The translations under genes were made by a program, and so were the position numbers. Shown here piece by piece: positions 8,294 to 16,944 of a stretch of 38,408 nt of DNA; within the stretch, counting starts at the first letter, position 1; the number at the start of each line of letters is the position of its first letter. This DNA comes from Dehalococcoidia bacterium (GTDB taxonomy: Bacteria; Chloroflexota; Dehalococcoidia; Lucifugimonadales; Lucifugimonadaceae): NCBI GenBank assembly GCA_029936155.1, contig JAPYUK010000007.1, forward strand, positions 11,289-49,696. Direction: 5' to 3'. The notes beneath the pieces were generated by a model. It searched no databases and was not told the DNA's origin. It saw only the letters and a list, made by a program, of their open reading frames with translations.

Positions 8294-9310
8294 TCAGTCA
8301 GTATGCCTTGCTACCGACTTGAAGGCACTAGCTGGAATGAGGCTCAGACCGAGTTTAGATCGCAGCCACGTCGAAGCGAGAATCTTCATCTTGCCGAACT
8401 TCGAGATAACCGGGCGTGAACCGAGCACGTCGTAATCCTGCCGTTCAATGGCTTGCAGTATCGAAAGTCCACCACGAGTAAACAGGGCGAAGTCGGCTCT
8501 CAGTGATTTATCGAGGTGTTTCGCCAGTGGATAGCCATCAACGAACAGCTGTCTGGCGCGATCGACCTCGAACTGCATGAGGGAAGCGAACTGTTCGTTC
8601 ATCCTACCTTCGATGATCTGTTGCTCAGGTACACCAAATCGGTCCAGATCTTCGCGTGGAATGTAGATACGCCCAATGTCAGCATCACGGCGAACATCCT
8701 GCCAGAAATTCGCAAGCTGGAGCCCAGTGCAGGTGTGGTTCGACAGAGCACGTAGCTCTGGATTCCGCACGCCACCGAGATAGAGCACGAGGTGTCCGAC
8801 AGGATTCGCTGAGTACGTGCAGTACTCAAGTACGTCATCAAATGATTCGTGCCAAGTGATGTCCTGATCCCGCCGACTCGCTTCGATGAGCCGCTTGAAC
8901 GGATCAGCAGGAATATCGAAAATCCGAATCGTCTCCGCCAGCGCTACGAAGTACGGATGTGTTGGTCCTTGGGCAGCGTTTTCACCGGGATTCGAGCCGG
9001 TCGAAACGTAGCAAGAATCCAGTTCCCGTTCCCACATATCCAACAGCGCAATCCTGTCGCCATCGGCTTCGTCACCAAGATCGTCTACTCCCCGCGAAAA
9101 GGCATAAATCGAGTAAAAGTGAGGGCGCAGATGTGCGGGCAGTAGCCGAGAGCCGACAGCGAAATTTTCGTAATGGGTTTTAGCCAGCTCTTCACATGCA
9201 GCGAAGGTGGCGGAGAGGTAGTTGGGCGAGTCGGCGCCGACTTCCATGTTCGGAACCGTAAGCTCAACAGCCGATGTAGCTGACTGAGTCATGGGCGCAG
9301 TATGCAGCAT
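8294..9310 (-). CDS. hpnC: Hydroxysqualene synthase
   Basis: A 338-residue member of the squalene/phytoene synthase superfamily, HpnC branch. The first Asp motif reads YAFSRGVDDLGDE (residues 76-80 acidic) and the second QLANFWQDVRRDADIGRIYIP (about 198-218); ANFWQDV is characteristic of HpnC. It would convert presqualene diphosphate to hydroxysqualene, the intermediate passed to HpnE. It is the first gene of the hpnCDE run. Two ATG codons are possible, at 9310 and at Met7 (9292); neither has a good ribosome-binding site. The N-terminus before residue about 28 is not conserved. Confidence 0.93.
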   Translation of the reverse strand: MLHTAPMTQSATSAVELTVPNMEVGADSPNYLSATFAACEELAKTHYENFAVGSRLLPAHLRPHFYSIYAFSRGVDDLGDEADGDRIALLDMWERELDSCYVSTGSNPGENAAQGPTHPYFVALAETIRIFDIPADPFKRLIEASRRDQDITWHESFDDVLEYCTYSANPVGHLVLYLGGVRNPELRALSNHTCTGLQLANFWQDVRRDADIGRIYIPREDLDRFGVPEQQIIEGRMNEQFASLMQFEVDRARQLFVDGYPLAKHLDKSLRADFALFTRGGLSILQAIERQDYDVLGSRPVISKFGKMKILASTWLRSKLGLSLIPASAFKSVARHTD

Positions 9311-9352
9311 CGTATCAATGCTGTTCGTTGGTCCGTTAGTTTGGCGGGCGAA

Positions 9353-9895
9353 CTAGAGCCCCGTCACCTGTACGGCGACCTGGCGAGGCTTCGGCTCGTC
9401 GAGTTCGACAAGCATCACACGCTGGAATTCACCGAGCAGCGGGTTGCCATCGATGACTGGCACGATCTCCGAGGTACCGAGGATCATGTGCTGACAGTGG
9501 GCGTGGCCGTTCGGGCATTCGTTGGGTCGCATGCTGACTGTGCGGAGTTCGAAATCGTTGTGACCGTAGTACGCGTCTTTAGGAGCGCAACGTTCGAGAA
9601 AGTGCTCCATGTCCTGAACTAGGAGAGGTTCGTTCTCATTGATCATTACAGAGAACGTTGTGTGGGTGCTGTAAATGGATACCTGGCCGTTTTGCACGCC
9701 AGATTCCGCAACCAACTGTCGTACTGTATCGGTGAAGTCGATGATCTCAGGAGCATCGGTTGATTCGACTTCGACTATCTTGCTAAACACTTTGTATTCG
9801 GTGCCGGTAGCAAGACCACCGGGTGAGGCACCGTTCAACACGCTAATTCGGCCGGCTTCAACAGCCGACATCTTACGTGTCTTGTCCGAAAGCAA
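9353..9895 (-). CDS. YjbQ/UPF0047-family protein
   Basis: A 180-residue member of the YjbQ (UPF0047) family. Members are small metal-binding proteins; one has reported secondary thiamine-phosphate synthase activity, but the physiological role is unsettled. Characteristic segments are STHTTFSVMINENEPLL, LRTVSMRPNECPNGHAH and the closing LGEFQRVMLVELDEPKPR. The conserved histidines of NGHAHCQHMILG lie around 130-140. An N-terminal extension of about 30 residues precedes the family core. The TTG start at 9895 is supported by AGGGGGA a few bases upstream; ATG at Met9 is the alternative. It ends 42 nt before hpnC on the same strand, so cotranscription with the squalene genes is possible. Confidence 0.88.
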   Translation of the reverse strand: MLSDKTRKMSAVEAGRISVLNGASPGGLATGTEYKVFSKIVEVESTDAPEIIDFTDTVRQLVAESGVQNGQVSIYSTHTTFSVMINENEPLLVQDMEHFLERCAPKDAYYGHNDFELRTVSMRPNECPNGHAHCQHMILGTSEIVPVIDGNPLLGEFQRVMLVELDEPKPRQVAVQVTGL

Positions 9896-10246
9896 ACTTA
9901 TTCCCCCTGAGGCACAGAGCGTAGCGGAGACAACATATCAGTAGCCCCGCCGACGATACGCGCTCTAACGCCGTCGATTTCTAGATTAATCCAGATTTTC
10001 GGCGACTTCGGTCACGCCGCTAATCATCTTACTTCAACAAACGCGTTTGAGCATCTGTTATTTTCATGGCAACCCCCGGGTCGAGCACTCAAGCATCGCC
10101 TGAACGCATGACCTAATATCAGCCAGCGCAGTGTAACGATATAGCGGAGTCGATCAGACACATATCAGTTGTAATTTGGTCCAATATCTCTAATCAGCAT
10201 GACTGAGGGTCGGGCAGGGCATTTCAGAAGGCGCGAGATTCTCAAG
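9896..10246 (-). other. Intergenic stretch with no recognised feature
   Basis: About 350 nt between the HpnG-like gene and the YjbQ gene. I see no convincing coding frame, hairpin terminator or promoter pair in either strand. It probably holds the promoter for the YjbQ-hpnCDE run, but I cannot point to it. Confidence 0.4.
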
Positions 10247-11053
10247 CTACGAGTTTCGTTCACCAATCGACATTGGCGTAATGGCATCCATGAATGCCGT
10301 CATAAATATCCTCAAAGCCGTGCTCGCAGCAGTTGATGATCTACGGAGTTTTATTAGAGCTGGAAGATCTCGTGGAGCCTTCGATACGTGTTTTATGTAG
10401 GCAGATACCCCACGCTCGTACGGACCTGAGCCGATCCTGTCGCCAATGGTTGGGACGTTGAAATCGCGGTCGTCGAGCACGCTCTTCACTACGATCCACG
10501 GCACACGGGCATCGTTTGCGACTGTTGCGATACTGTGGGCTTCGGTGTCTACAGCATTGGAATTTATCGCCTCGCCGAGCCACTGCTTGGCACCGGCGGT
10601 GGTTGTGGATTTCGAGATCGTAACGATAGTCCCGTGGTGATAATCGAGTCCCGAGACTTCCACCGCAGTTCGAGCTGCGAGCAACAGCGATCTGTCAGGC
10701 CCAAGCGAGTTGATGTCATCGACTATCGACCATTCGAACGGTGCCCCGGGGAGCCCTGCAACTCGAGCAGCAATAACGATGTCACCGGAGCGCTCGAGAT
10801 CCCTTGTAGCGCTACAAAACCCGAAGGCGATTATAGCGTCGGGTGCGAACTTCTCGATCGCCCATTTTGCAGCGCGAGTTGCACGTTCTGATCCTGAGCC
10901 GCTGAGCACTACTACGGGCAGTGCACCGGCAGATCCAGAAATGAAAAAGGGTCGATACGCCAGAAAATCCTCTGGTGCGTCGACCTCTGTGTAGTCGCCG
11001 GAGCGAAGAATTCCATCGGCTTCACGGTGGAGTGATCCCAGTGCGACGATCAT
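10247..11053 (-). CDS. Nucleoside phosphorylase-superfamily protein, probable hopanoid-associated phosphorylase (HpnG-like)
   Basis: A 268-residue member of the purine/uridine phosphorylase and MTA/SAH nucleosidase superfamily. Visible features are the N-terminal MIVALGSLHREADGIL, the phosphate-loop-like VVLSGSGSERATRAAKWAI, the strand AIIAFGFCSATRDL, and the nucleoside-site segment SNAVDTEAHSIATVAND, whose Asp-Thr-Glu fits the M/D-E-x-E region of the family. In hopanoid clusters the HpnG member removes adenine from adenosylhopane. Its neighbours are a polyprenyl diphosphate synthase upstream and hpnCDE downstream, which favours that role over a generic MTA/SAH nucleosidase. The HpnG call is context-driven; superfamily membership is clear. 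Confidence 0.78.
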   Translation of the reverse strand: MIVALGSLHREADGILRSGDYTEVDAPEDFLAYRPFFISGSAGALPVVVLSGSGSERATRAAKWAIEKFAPDAIIAFGFCSATRDLERSGDIVIAARVAGLPGAPFEWSIVDDINSLGPDRSLLLAARTAVEVSGLDYHHGTIVTISKSTTTAGAKQWLGEAINSNAVDTEAHSIATVANDARVPWIVVKSVLDDRDFNVPTIGDRIGSGPYERGVSAYIKHVSKAPRDLPALIKLRRSSTAASTALRIFMTAFMDAITPMSIGERNS

Positions 11054-11129
11054 GTGAGTTGTGAACCGTGCATGAATACCTGTGAGTGGCGATAGTCGTC
11101 CATTGATTCAAGGCCGAGTGATCAGTTGA

Positions 11130-12221
11130 TTACGACTCTCGCACCAGCAAGAATTCTCCAAACTCGGTAAATTCCTTGCCGGTGGATCCTGAAAGTTCGA
11201 GCGACTCTATCATCCGCTCACATTCTACCCAGCGCTGTTCGGCCATCGATTGGCAGTAGTCTTGGGTTCCGAGGCTCTCCATAACTTCGAGTACGACATG
11301 AATGTCTTCATCGTCGAGATCGCCTTCTATGCGGAAAATATCCTGAATACGCTCTGCACTTGCCCCGGTCGACGTGCTGAGTGCATGGACGGCGGGAAGG
11401 GCCTTCTTTTTGCGCTTGATATCGGCGCCAACAGGTTTCCCCGTTTCTTCACCACCCCAGATGCCAAGCACGTCATCGCGGATCTGGAAGATTCGACCCA
11501 GCTCGTACCCCATTGACTTTAGAGCTTTCGCCTTATTGCGATCAGGTCCCGATCGTGGAGCAACCAGCCCTCCCAGATAGATAGAAGCCTCGATGAGCGC
11601 TCCGGTTTTTCGCTCGATCATGTCGAGATACTGGTCGACTGTTACCGACGCTTCTGTTTCGAACGAAATGTCGAGGTATTGACCTTCCATCATCTTCAGA
11701 TAGTGGTTCGTAAGCTCCGATTCAGCTTCAAGCGCAACCGACTCTTCGACGCCAACAGAGCGCAGTTTCCATGCTGCTGCATCGGCGATCTTTAGCATGG
11801 CGTTTCCAGATACGATCGCCGCAGACTCGCCCCAGATAGCCCACACGGTGGGACGGTGATGGCGTACGCGATCCATGTCTTCGAGATCGTCGTGGATCAG
11901 CGAGAAGTTATGGACGTACTCAAGTGCAACCGCAATGGGGGTCGCACGCTCAAGATCGCCGCCAACAGCGTCGGCTGCGAGCATCGCAAGAGTAGGGCGC
12001 ATCCGCTTGCCGCCCATGGAGTTTGAGTCCGACCCGTCTATCTCCTGCCAGCCCATGTAGTAGCGGTGGATGTCGTAAATGTCGGGTTTCAATCCGGCTA
12101 ATTCAGCGCGCAGAGCTTCATCGATTCTTCGCTGATAGCGAGAAAAGAAAGCTGGAAGCGATGGCCCCGTTTTTACGCTCTCGGGACTCGCTTGCGCTGA
12201 ATTAGATGATGGTGAACTCAA
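11130..12221 (-). CDS. Polyprenyl (farnesyl/geranylgeranyl) diphosphate synthase
   Basis: A 363-residue class I trans-prenyltransferase. It shows GGKRMRPTLA (70-79) for diphosphate binding, the first Asp-rich motif LIHDDLEDMD (Asp111, Asp112, Asp115), and the second region FQIRDDVLGIWG (Asp249, Asp250) followed by KRKKKALP. The enzyme elongates dimethylallyl diphosphate with isopentenyl diphosphate; chain length cannot be read reliably here. Farnesyl diphosphate would feed hpnC/hpnD. The start at 12221 is a TTG without a clear ribosome-binding site, and the first 20 residues are not conserved, so the start may be slightly different. It probably heads the transcription unit that includes the HpnG-like gene. 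Confidence 0.92.
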   Translation of the reverse strand: MSSPSSNSAQASPESVKTGPSLPAFFSRYQRRIDEALRAELAGLKPDIYDIHRYYMGWQEIDGSDSNSMGGKRMRPTLAMLAADAVGGDLERATPIAVALEYVHNFSLIHDDLEDMDRVRHHRPTVWAIWGESAAIVSGNAMLKIADAAAWKLRSVGVEESVALEAESELTNHYLKMMEGQYLDISFETEASVTVDQYLDMIERKTGALIEASIYLGGLVAPRSGPDRNKAKALKSMGYELGRIFQIRDDVLGIWGGEETGKPVGADIKRKKKALPAVHALSTSTGASAERIQDIFRIEGDLDDEDIHVVLEVMESLGTQDYCQSMAEQRWVECERMIESLELSGSTGKEFTEFGEFLLVRES

Positions 12222-12347
12222 GAAGCGTGATTCAGGTGACTAAATTAACCGAAGAACAAAGGGTATCGCGTCGCCAGCTACGCCGGGCGAACATTTTTTA
12301 TGGATTCTCAAGCTCGACACGAGATATCGAATAGGAACCTTCGGCTG

Positions 12348-12409
12348 TTAAACCGCCGAGATCTCGAGCTAATGAGCCTTCTTCGACTCTAGCTTCGGGA
12401 TAGTGATGG
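12348..12409 (-). pseudogene. Out-of-frame remnant of the hsp20 C-terminal tail
   Basis: Downstream of the hsp20 stop, another minus-strand frame encodes the missing end of the protein. If one base is restored near 12418, the text reads KDGVLTITIPKLESKKAH, then TAG (12371-12369), then LEISAV and TAA (12350-12348). ITIPK is the normal last strand of the alpha-crystallin domain, and L-E-I sits where the IxI/V tail motif is expected. So the gene carries both a one-base deletion and an amber codon, probably where Gln stood. The two lesions together make decay more likely than a single sequencing error. Confidence 0.7.
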
Positions 12410-12790
12410 TTAGTACGCGTCTTTGAAAATCGACTCGGCATTCTCGTAGTCGACGGTCTCGGGAAGCCGTAGCACCCTGTAGTACGAACCAGCTCGTCGC
12501 TCGCGGAGGAGGAATCCATCTGAATCCTCTGCCGAGCCCCAGCCGGTCGAACTTGTTGACTCGGCCTTGATTGTCAGTACGTTGTCGTCAACCGAAACGT
12601 CGATCTCATCCTTGGGCACTCCAGGCACCGATACCGTGACGACGAGGGAATCTCCTGACTGAACGACGTCTAGTGGGGTGCTCCATGCCTCAGGCTCGGT
12701 GCTCTTCACGCCACGGGTTCCGAGAAATTTGCTGAACAGATCATCGAAGTCCCTAATGCTCCCGAACTGTTGCCACTTTTCAATTGCCAT
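12410..12790 (-). CDS. Small heat-shock protein (Hsp20/alpha-crystallin), C-terminally truncated by frameshift
   Basis: A holdase-type chaperone of the Hsp20 family, 126 residues as read. The alpha-crystallin core is clear: DVVQSGDSLVVTVSVPGVPK, VDDNVLTIKAES, RRAGSYYRVLRLPETVDYE. The protein stops at SIFKDAY, just where the family continues with G-V-L-T-I-x-I-P-K and an IxI tail. The continuation exists in another frame immediately downstream, so a single base is missing. As read, the product lacks the last core strand and the tail used for oligomerisation. A good AGGAAA ribosome-binding site precedes the ATG. It is divergent from dnaJ and probably shares heat-shock control with it. Confidence 0.88.
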   Translation of the reverse strand: MAIEKWQQFGSIRDFDDLFSKFLGTRGVKSTEPEAWSTPLDVVQSGDSLVVTVSVPGVPKDEIDVSVDDNVLTIKAESTSSTGWGSAEDSDGFLLRERRAGSYYRVLRLPETVDYENAESIFKDAY

Positions 12791-12858
12791 TTTGAGTTTC
12801 CTTTTTGCAAATACCGGCTTGCCGTTTGTTGGCGCGTCGGCTGCGGTTTATTAATTTT

Positions 12859-12888
12859 TTGCTAAAACTTGCACGGCGTGAGTATAGA
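12859..12888 (+). promoter_or_regulatory. Candidate promoter for dnaJ-hspR-clp
   Basis: TTGCTA (12859-12864), an 18-nt spacer and TATAGA (12883-12888) form a plausible -35/-10 pair on the plus strand. The -10 lies over the opposite-strand -10 of hsp20, so the two promoters would be mutually exclusive or jointly controlled. I did not find a full HspR-type inverted repeat (CTTGAGT-N7-ACTCAAG) here. Confidence 0.3.
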
Positions 12889-12910
12889 AATCTCATAAGT
12901 AACGTATCAA
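12881..12910 (-). promoter_or_regulatory. Candidate sigma70-type promoter for hsp20
   Basis: On the minus strand TTGATA (12910-12905) is followed after 18 nt by TATACT (12886-12881), a good pair of -35 and -10 hexamers. Transcription would start near 12874, about 85 nt before the hsp20 ATG. It overlaps the candidate dnaJ promoter on the opposite strand. Confidence 0.4.
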
Positions 12911-13003
12911 ATCATATAGCGTTCAACAGATAAGGTGTGCTAATATTCATCAATATTGAACTGATACAGCTCCCATCGGCATCCAATAACTACAAACCAA
13001 CCT

Positions 13004-14005
13004 ATGGCACAGAACTACTACGAAATACTCGGAATCAACAAAAGTGCTTCCGATAAAGACATCAAATCGGCTTACCGGAGGATGGCGAGAAAGCTACATC
13101 CCGACGTAAATCCAAATGATGAGCGCGCCCAGGAACAGTTCAAAAAAATCAACGAGGCGTACGAGATCGTGGGCGATCCGGCACGTCGCAAGGATTACGA
13201 CCAGTTCGGTGAAAACTGGAAGCACGCCGACCAGATGCGCAACATGAGCGGTGGGCGCCCGGGTGATTCGACCGGTGGTATGGGCTTTAATTTAGGCGAT
13301 CTTTTCGGTGGCATGGGTGGAGCGCAGGGTGGTCGAGGCGGCCAGGCGCACAGTAACTTCGGCGACATGTTTGGCGGTATGGGCGGCCAGGAGCAGCAAA
13401 GGCAACAGCAGCAGAGTCCGGTGCTCCACAAAGGAACACTCGATGTCTCACTAGAAGAGGTCTACACCGGAGCGAAACGGCGCATTTCGATAGGTTCAAG
13501 CTCGACAGGACAACGAAATCTTGAGGTCGAGATTCCCAAGGGAGTCCCCGACGGTCGCAACATCAAGTTACGCCCAGACCGCAAAACCGAGGTGACCCTG
13601 ACCGTAAAGGTGCGTGCCGACAAGCGGTTTACTCGCGAAGGCGCAAATCTGCGAGCGGAGATAACGGTGCCGTTGTTTGATGCGATGCTCGGCGGTGAGG
13701 CGGAAGTGCCGACCATGACCGGGCGAATCGCTCTTCACATTCCTGCGGGGACACAGAACGGTCGTTCATTCAAGATCAAGGGCAAAGGACTGCCAAAATC
13801 AAAATCAGGTGATCACGGCGACTTGTTTGCAACTGTGAAGGTGCGGTTGCCCGAAAATCTCTCAGAAGAAGAGCAACAGCTTTACTCACAGCTACGCGAC
13901 ATCCGTGGAGTCTCGGCTGAGCCTGACCTGCGATCGACGGTTGATTCTGAGCAAAGCACCGCTAGCTCAAACACCGGCGACGATAATGGAGGAGATAGCT
14001 CATGA
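13004..14005 (+). CDS. dnaJ: DnaJ-type co-chaperone lacking the zinc finger (type II, CbpA-like)
   Basis: A 333-residue Hsp40. The J domain (about 1-70) contains the HPD triad at 32-34, needed to stimulate the DnaK ATPase. A glycine/phenylalanine-rich and then glutamine-rich linker (about 75-140) is followed directly by the two C-terminal substrate-binding beta domains (LHKGTLDVSLEEVYTGAKR onward). There are no CxxCxGxG repeats, so it is a type II protein and not canonical DnaJ. No dnaK or grpE is nearby. Its stop overlaps the hspR start (ATGA), so the two are translationally coupled. Clear ATG start. Confidence 0.93.
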   Translation: MAQNYYEILGINKSASDKDIKSAYRRMARKLHPDVNPNDERAQEQFKKINEAYEIVGDPARRKDYDQFGENWKHADQMRNMSGGRPGDSTGGMGFNLGDLFGGMGGAQGGRGGQAHSNFGDMFGGMGGQEQQRQQQQSPVLHKGTLDVSLEEVYTGAKRRISIGSSSTGQRNLEVEIPKGVPDGRNIKLRPDRKTEVTLTVKVRADKRFTREGANLRAEITVPLFDAMLGGEAEVPTMTGRIALHIPAGTQNGRSFKIKGKGLPKSKSGDHGDLFATVKVRLPENLSEEEQQLYSQLRDIRGVSAEPDLRSTVDSEQSTASSNTGDDNGGDSS

Positions 14006-14334
14006 CAATGGGTCACAACGATCCGGTCTTTGCTATCGGAATCGTTGCTCAGATGTGTGGCGTTCACCAGCAGACCCTCCGCAACTACGAACGGTGGGAG
14101 CTGGTGATTCCGCAGCGATCAAGCGGTGGAACGAGACTCTACTCGAACCGTGATGTCGAGTTGATACAGCAGATATTGAGATGGAAAGACGAGTTCGGTC
14201 TGAATCTTGCCGGCATCGAAGTAATGTCGAAGCTTTTGAATCGAATCAATAGATTAGAAGCGCATGTAGAGGACCTGACGGTCGAAATAGTCAGGTTACG
14301 AGAAGGTAACACTCAGACGAGATTACCGGGTTAA
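14002..14334 (+). CDS. hspR: MerR-family heat-shock repressor HspR
   Basis: A 110-residue MerR-type regulator. The winged helix-turn-helix is typical of HspR: FAIGIVAQMCGVHQQTLRNY, then GGTRLYSNRDVELIQQI, followed by LNLAGIEVMSKLLNRI and a C-terminal coiled-coil. HspR represses dnaK, clpB and hsp20-type genes in Actinobacteria, Deinococcus and Chloroflexota, usually with DnaK as co-repressor. It overlaps the dnaJ stop by four bases (ATGA), with a second ATG 6 nt downstream. Position between dnaJ and a Clp ATPase gene fits autoregulation of the cluster. Its binding site in this window was not identified. Confidence 0.92.
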   Translation: MTMGHNDPVFAIGIVAQMCGVHQQTLRNYERWELVIPQRSSGGTRLYSNRDVELIQQILRWKDEFGLNLAGIEVMSKLLNRINRLEAHVEDLTVEIVRLREGNTQTRLPG

Positions 14335-14409
14335 TAACTCTCCAGCTCGATCCCGTTTTCGGGACGGGAAGCCAATTTTGGTAGTCAAGGAGAGAAGGGG
14401 AAATTAGGA

Positions 14410-16929
14410 ATGGTACTTAAACAAGACGATTTCACCGAGCAGGCGCAGGAGGCGTTGAGCACTTCCCAACAGCTTGTGGCGCAGATGCGTCACAGCCAGT
14501 GGGACGCTGAGCACCTGCTATCGGGACTCTTGCAGATCGACAATTCACTTTCGGCAAAGATTCTTGAAGCGATGAACGTTGATGTTGCCGACCTGCTACA
14601 TCAACTGACAGCAAAGCTCGAGGAATCCCCAAAAGTAGGCGGATCATCAGGTCAGAGCCAGATCTACCCGACCCCCCGGGTGCAAAAAGCCATCGAGCTT
14701 GCCAAGGGCGAGGCTGATCGACTTAAGGACGAACTGATCGGTGCCGATCATTTATTGGTCGCGCTCGCGAAAGAGACGAGCGGTGACATTGCCGCGATAT
14801 TCACGAGTAAGAACATCACCGAAGAACGTGTCTATCAGGCGTTGCTTGAGGTTCGCGGCTCCGCTCGTATCACCGATCCACGTGCCGAGAGCAAGTACAA
14901 GGCGCTTTCGAAGTACAGCGTCGACCTGACCGATCTCGCCCGCGAGGGCCAGCTCGATCCAGTTATCGGCCGTGACCTTGAAATTCGACGTGTGATGCAG
15001 ACGCTTACTCGTCGAACCAAGAACAACCCGGTGCTGATCGGAGATGCCGGAGTCGGCAAGACCGCGATAGCGGAAGGACTCGCTCAGCGCATCGTCGCCG
15101 GAGACGTTCCCGAAAGCCTTCAGGGACGCCGAGTGATCGCGCTCGAAATGGGCTCTCTCGTGGCCGGTGCGAAGTTCCGAGGTGAATTTGAAGAACGGCT
15201 CAAGGCCGTGATGGACGAAATTCGCCAGGCTTCTGGCGAGATAGTTTTGTTCATCGACGAGATCCACACTGTTGTGGGCGCAGGTGCTGGCGACGGAGCA
15301 CTCGACGCATCGAATATGATGAAGCCTGCGCTCGCACGTGGAGAGTTGCAGACGATTGGCGCAACGACTCCAAACGAGTACCGCCGTTACATCGAAGCCG
15401 ACCCTGCGCTTGAACGCAGATTCTCACCTGTTTGGGTTGAAGAGCCCGACACCGAGACAGCGATCGAGATGCTCGAAATACTTCGTCCGCGTTACGAACA
15501 GCACCACGGATTCACGATAGAGCAGTCCGCATTGGAGGCCGCTGTAAAACTTTCGGCTCGCTACATTTCGGATCGGCTGCTGCCAGACAAAGCTGTCGAT
15601 TTGATCGACGAGGCTGCCGCTAAAAACCGCATTGAAAACGAGCTGCTCCCTTCGAATTTGAAGGACATGCAGGTCATATTGCAAAAGCTCGACGAAGAAG
15701 AAGAGTCTGCTTCGGTTCGAGGAGACTACGAAAAGGCTTCAAATGCAAAGGCCGCGAAGCTGCGAGCACTCGAGGATTTCGAAAACGCAAAGCGTGAATG
15801 GGAAATGACCCACGAAGTCAGCGAGATTGTTACCGATCAGGACATTGCCTCGCTCATCGCCGAGCGTACCGGCATTCCGGTAACCCGATTGGTAGAGGGG
15901 GAAGGCGATCGCCTGTTGAATCTTGAACAGCGTTTGCACACGCGTGTGATCGGTCAGGATCGAGCAGTCGAAGTATTGGCAGATGCCGTCCGCAGAGCAA
16001 GGGCGGGTCTGAAGGATCCCAAGCGACCAATCGGAAGTTTCATCTTCCTTGGGCCAACCGGGGTCGGGAAGACCGAACTTGCCCGTGCGCTTGCCGAGTT
16101 CATGTTCGACGATGAGGACAACATGGTTCGTGTCGACATGTCGGAGTTCCAGGAAAGGCACACCGTATCGAAATTGATCGGCGCACCCCCCGGCTACGTT
16201 GGCTACGACGAGGCAGGTTACCTGACCGAAGCCGTTCGCCGGCGCCCGTTCTCGGTTGTGTTATTCGATGAAATCGAAAAAGCACACCCCGACGTCTTCA
16301 ACACGTTGTTGCAAGTACTCGATGATGGGCGACTTACTGATAGCCACGGCCGAACAGTTGACTTCCGAAACACGATCATCATCATGACCAGCAATCTTGG
16401 TTCCGAAGGCATTGCACAGCAGGCGTTCGGATTCGGAAAGCAATCAGTAGAAGAAACAGAGAGCGCTCGTGTGCGTACGAACGTCGAAGATGCGTTGAAG
16501 CAAGAGTTTCGTCCCGAATTCCTGAACCGACTCGACGAGTTCATCGTGTTTGACTCGCTTACTCACGAAGACATTGAACTCATAGTCGACAAGTTCATGG
16601 GTGAGGTCAGCGACCGGGTTGCCGATCTGAAGGTTTCGCTAACTCTCACCGAAGGCGCACGAAGCTGGCTTGCGAAAACCGGGTTCGACCGCATGTATGG
16701 TGCTCGCCCGCTCAAGCGATCCATCCAGCGGTACGTAGAAAGTCCGCTTTCGAAGAAAATGCTGGCAGGAGAATTCCCAGAGGGAACGGCAATTGCCATC
16801 GACGAAACCGAAGGCGAAATTACGTTCGGCATCGAAGAAGTTGGCACCGAAGCAAGCACGGATACCGAAGCTGTTGGCGAAGCTCAGAAGGCTTCAGGCA
16901 AATCCGAAAAAGAAACCGTCGTCAGCTAA
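14410..16929 (+). CDS. Hsp100 AAA+ unfoldase, ClpB/ClpC type with ClpC-like features
   Basis: An 839-residue two-ring AAA+ protein. The Clp N-domain spans about 1-145, the first ATPase has GDAGVGKT (211-218) and [13 protein letters not shown], the second GPTGVGKT (548-555) and [14 protein letters not shown]. The position after dnaJ-hspR is typical of clpB. The middle region between the rings is only about 65 residues (roughly 405-470), far shorter than the coiled-coil of ClpB, and contains a UVR-like segment [17 protein letters not shown], as in ClpC. After the second sensor region, A-FGF-GK (Phe673-Phe675) aligns with the ClpP-binding loop of ClpC/ClpA. I lean towards ClpC, a protease-coupled unfoldase. 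Preceded by a purine-rich ribosome-binding region (GGAGAGAAGGGG). Confidence 0.9.
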   Translation: MVLKQDDFTEQAQEALSTSQQLVAQMRHSQWDAEHLLSGLLQIDNSLSAKILEAMNVDVADLLHQLTAKLEESPKVGGSSGQSQIYPTPRVQKAIELAKGEADRLKDELIGADHLLVALAKETSGDIAAIFTSKNITEERVYQALLEVRGSARITDPRAESKYKALSKYSVDLTDLAREGQLDPVIGRDLEIRRVMQTLTRRTKNNPVLIGDAGVGKTAIAEGLAQRIVAGDVPESLQGRRVIALEMGSLVAGAKFRGEFEERLKAVMDEIRQASGEIVLFIDEIHTVVGAGAGDGALDASNMMKPALARGELQTIGATTPNEYRRYIEADPALERRFSPVWVEEPDTETAIEMLEILRPRYEQHHGFTIEQSALEAAVKLSARYISDRLLPDKAVDLIDEAAAKNRIENELLPSNLKDMQVILQKLDEEEESASVRGDYEKASNAKAAKLRALEDFENAKREWEMTHEVSEIVTDQDIASLIAERTGIPVTRLVEGEGDRLLNLEQRLHTRVIGQDRAVEVLADAVRRARAGLKDPKRPIGSFIFLGPTGVGKTELARALAEFMFDDEDNMVRVDMSEFQERHTVSKLIGAPPGYVGYDEAGYLTEAVRRRPFSVVLFDEIEKAHPDVFNTLLQVLDDGRLTDSHGRTVDFRNTIIIMTSNLGSEGIAQQAFGFGKQSVEETESARVRTNVEDALKQEFRPEFLNRLDEFIVFDSLTHEDIELIVDKFMGEVSDRVADLKVSLTLTEGARSWLAKTGFDRMYGARPLKRSIQRYVESPLSKKMLAGEFPEGTAIAIDETEGEITFGIEEVGTEASTDTEAVGEAQKASGKSEKETVVS

Positions 16930-16944
16930 CTCGTATAGAAGTCA

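Noticed and set aside
11130-12221. Use of TAG-interrupted genes to argue for an altered genetic code
   Set aside because: Several intact genes in the window (hpnD, sufU, the binding-protein gene, the NMT1-like gene) end in TAG at family-typical lengths, so TAG works as a stop.
12786-12800. TTTGAGT near the hsp20 start as half of an HspR HAIR site
   Set aside because: The second half ACTCAAG is absent at the right spacing.
14351-14364. TCCCG-TTTT-CGGGA hairpin between hspR and clp as a terminator
   Set aside because: Only a 5-bp stem with no T-tract after it; it may pause transcription but a real stop is not supported.
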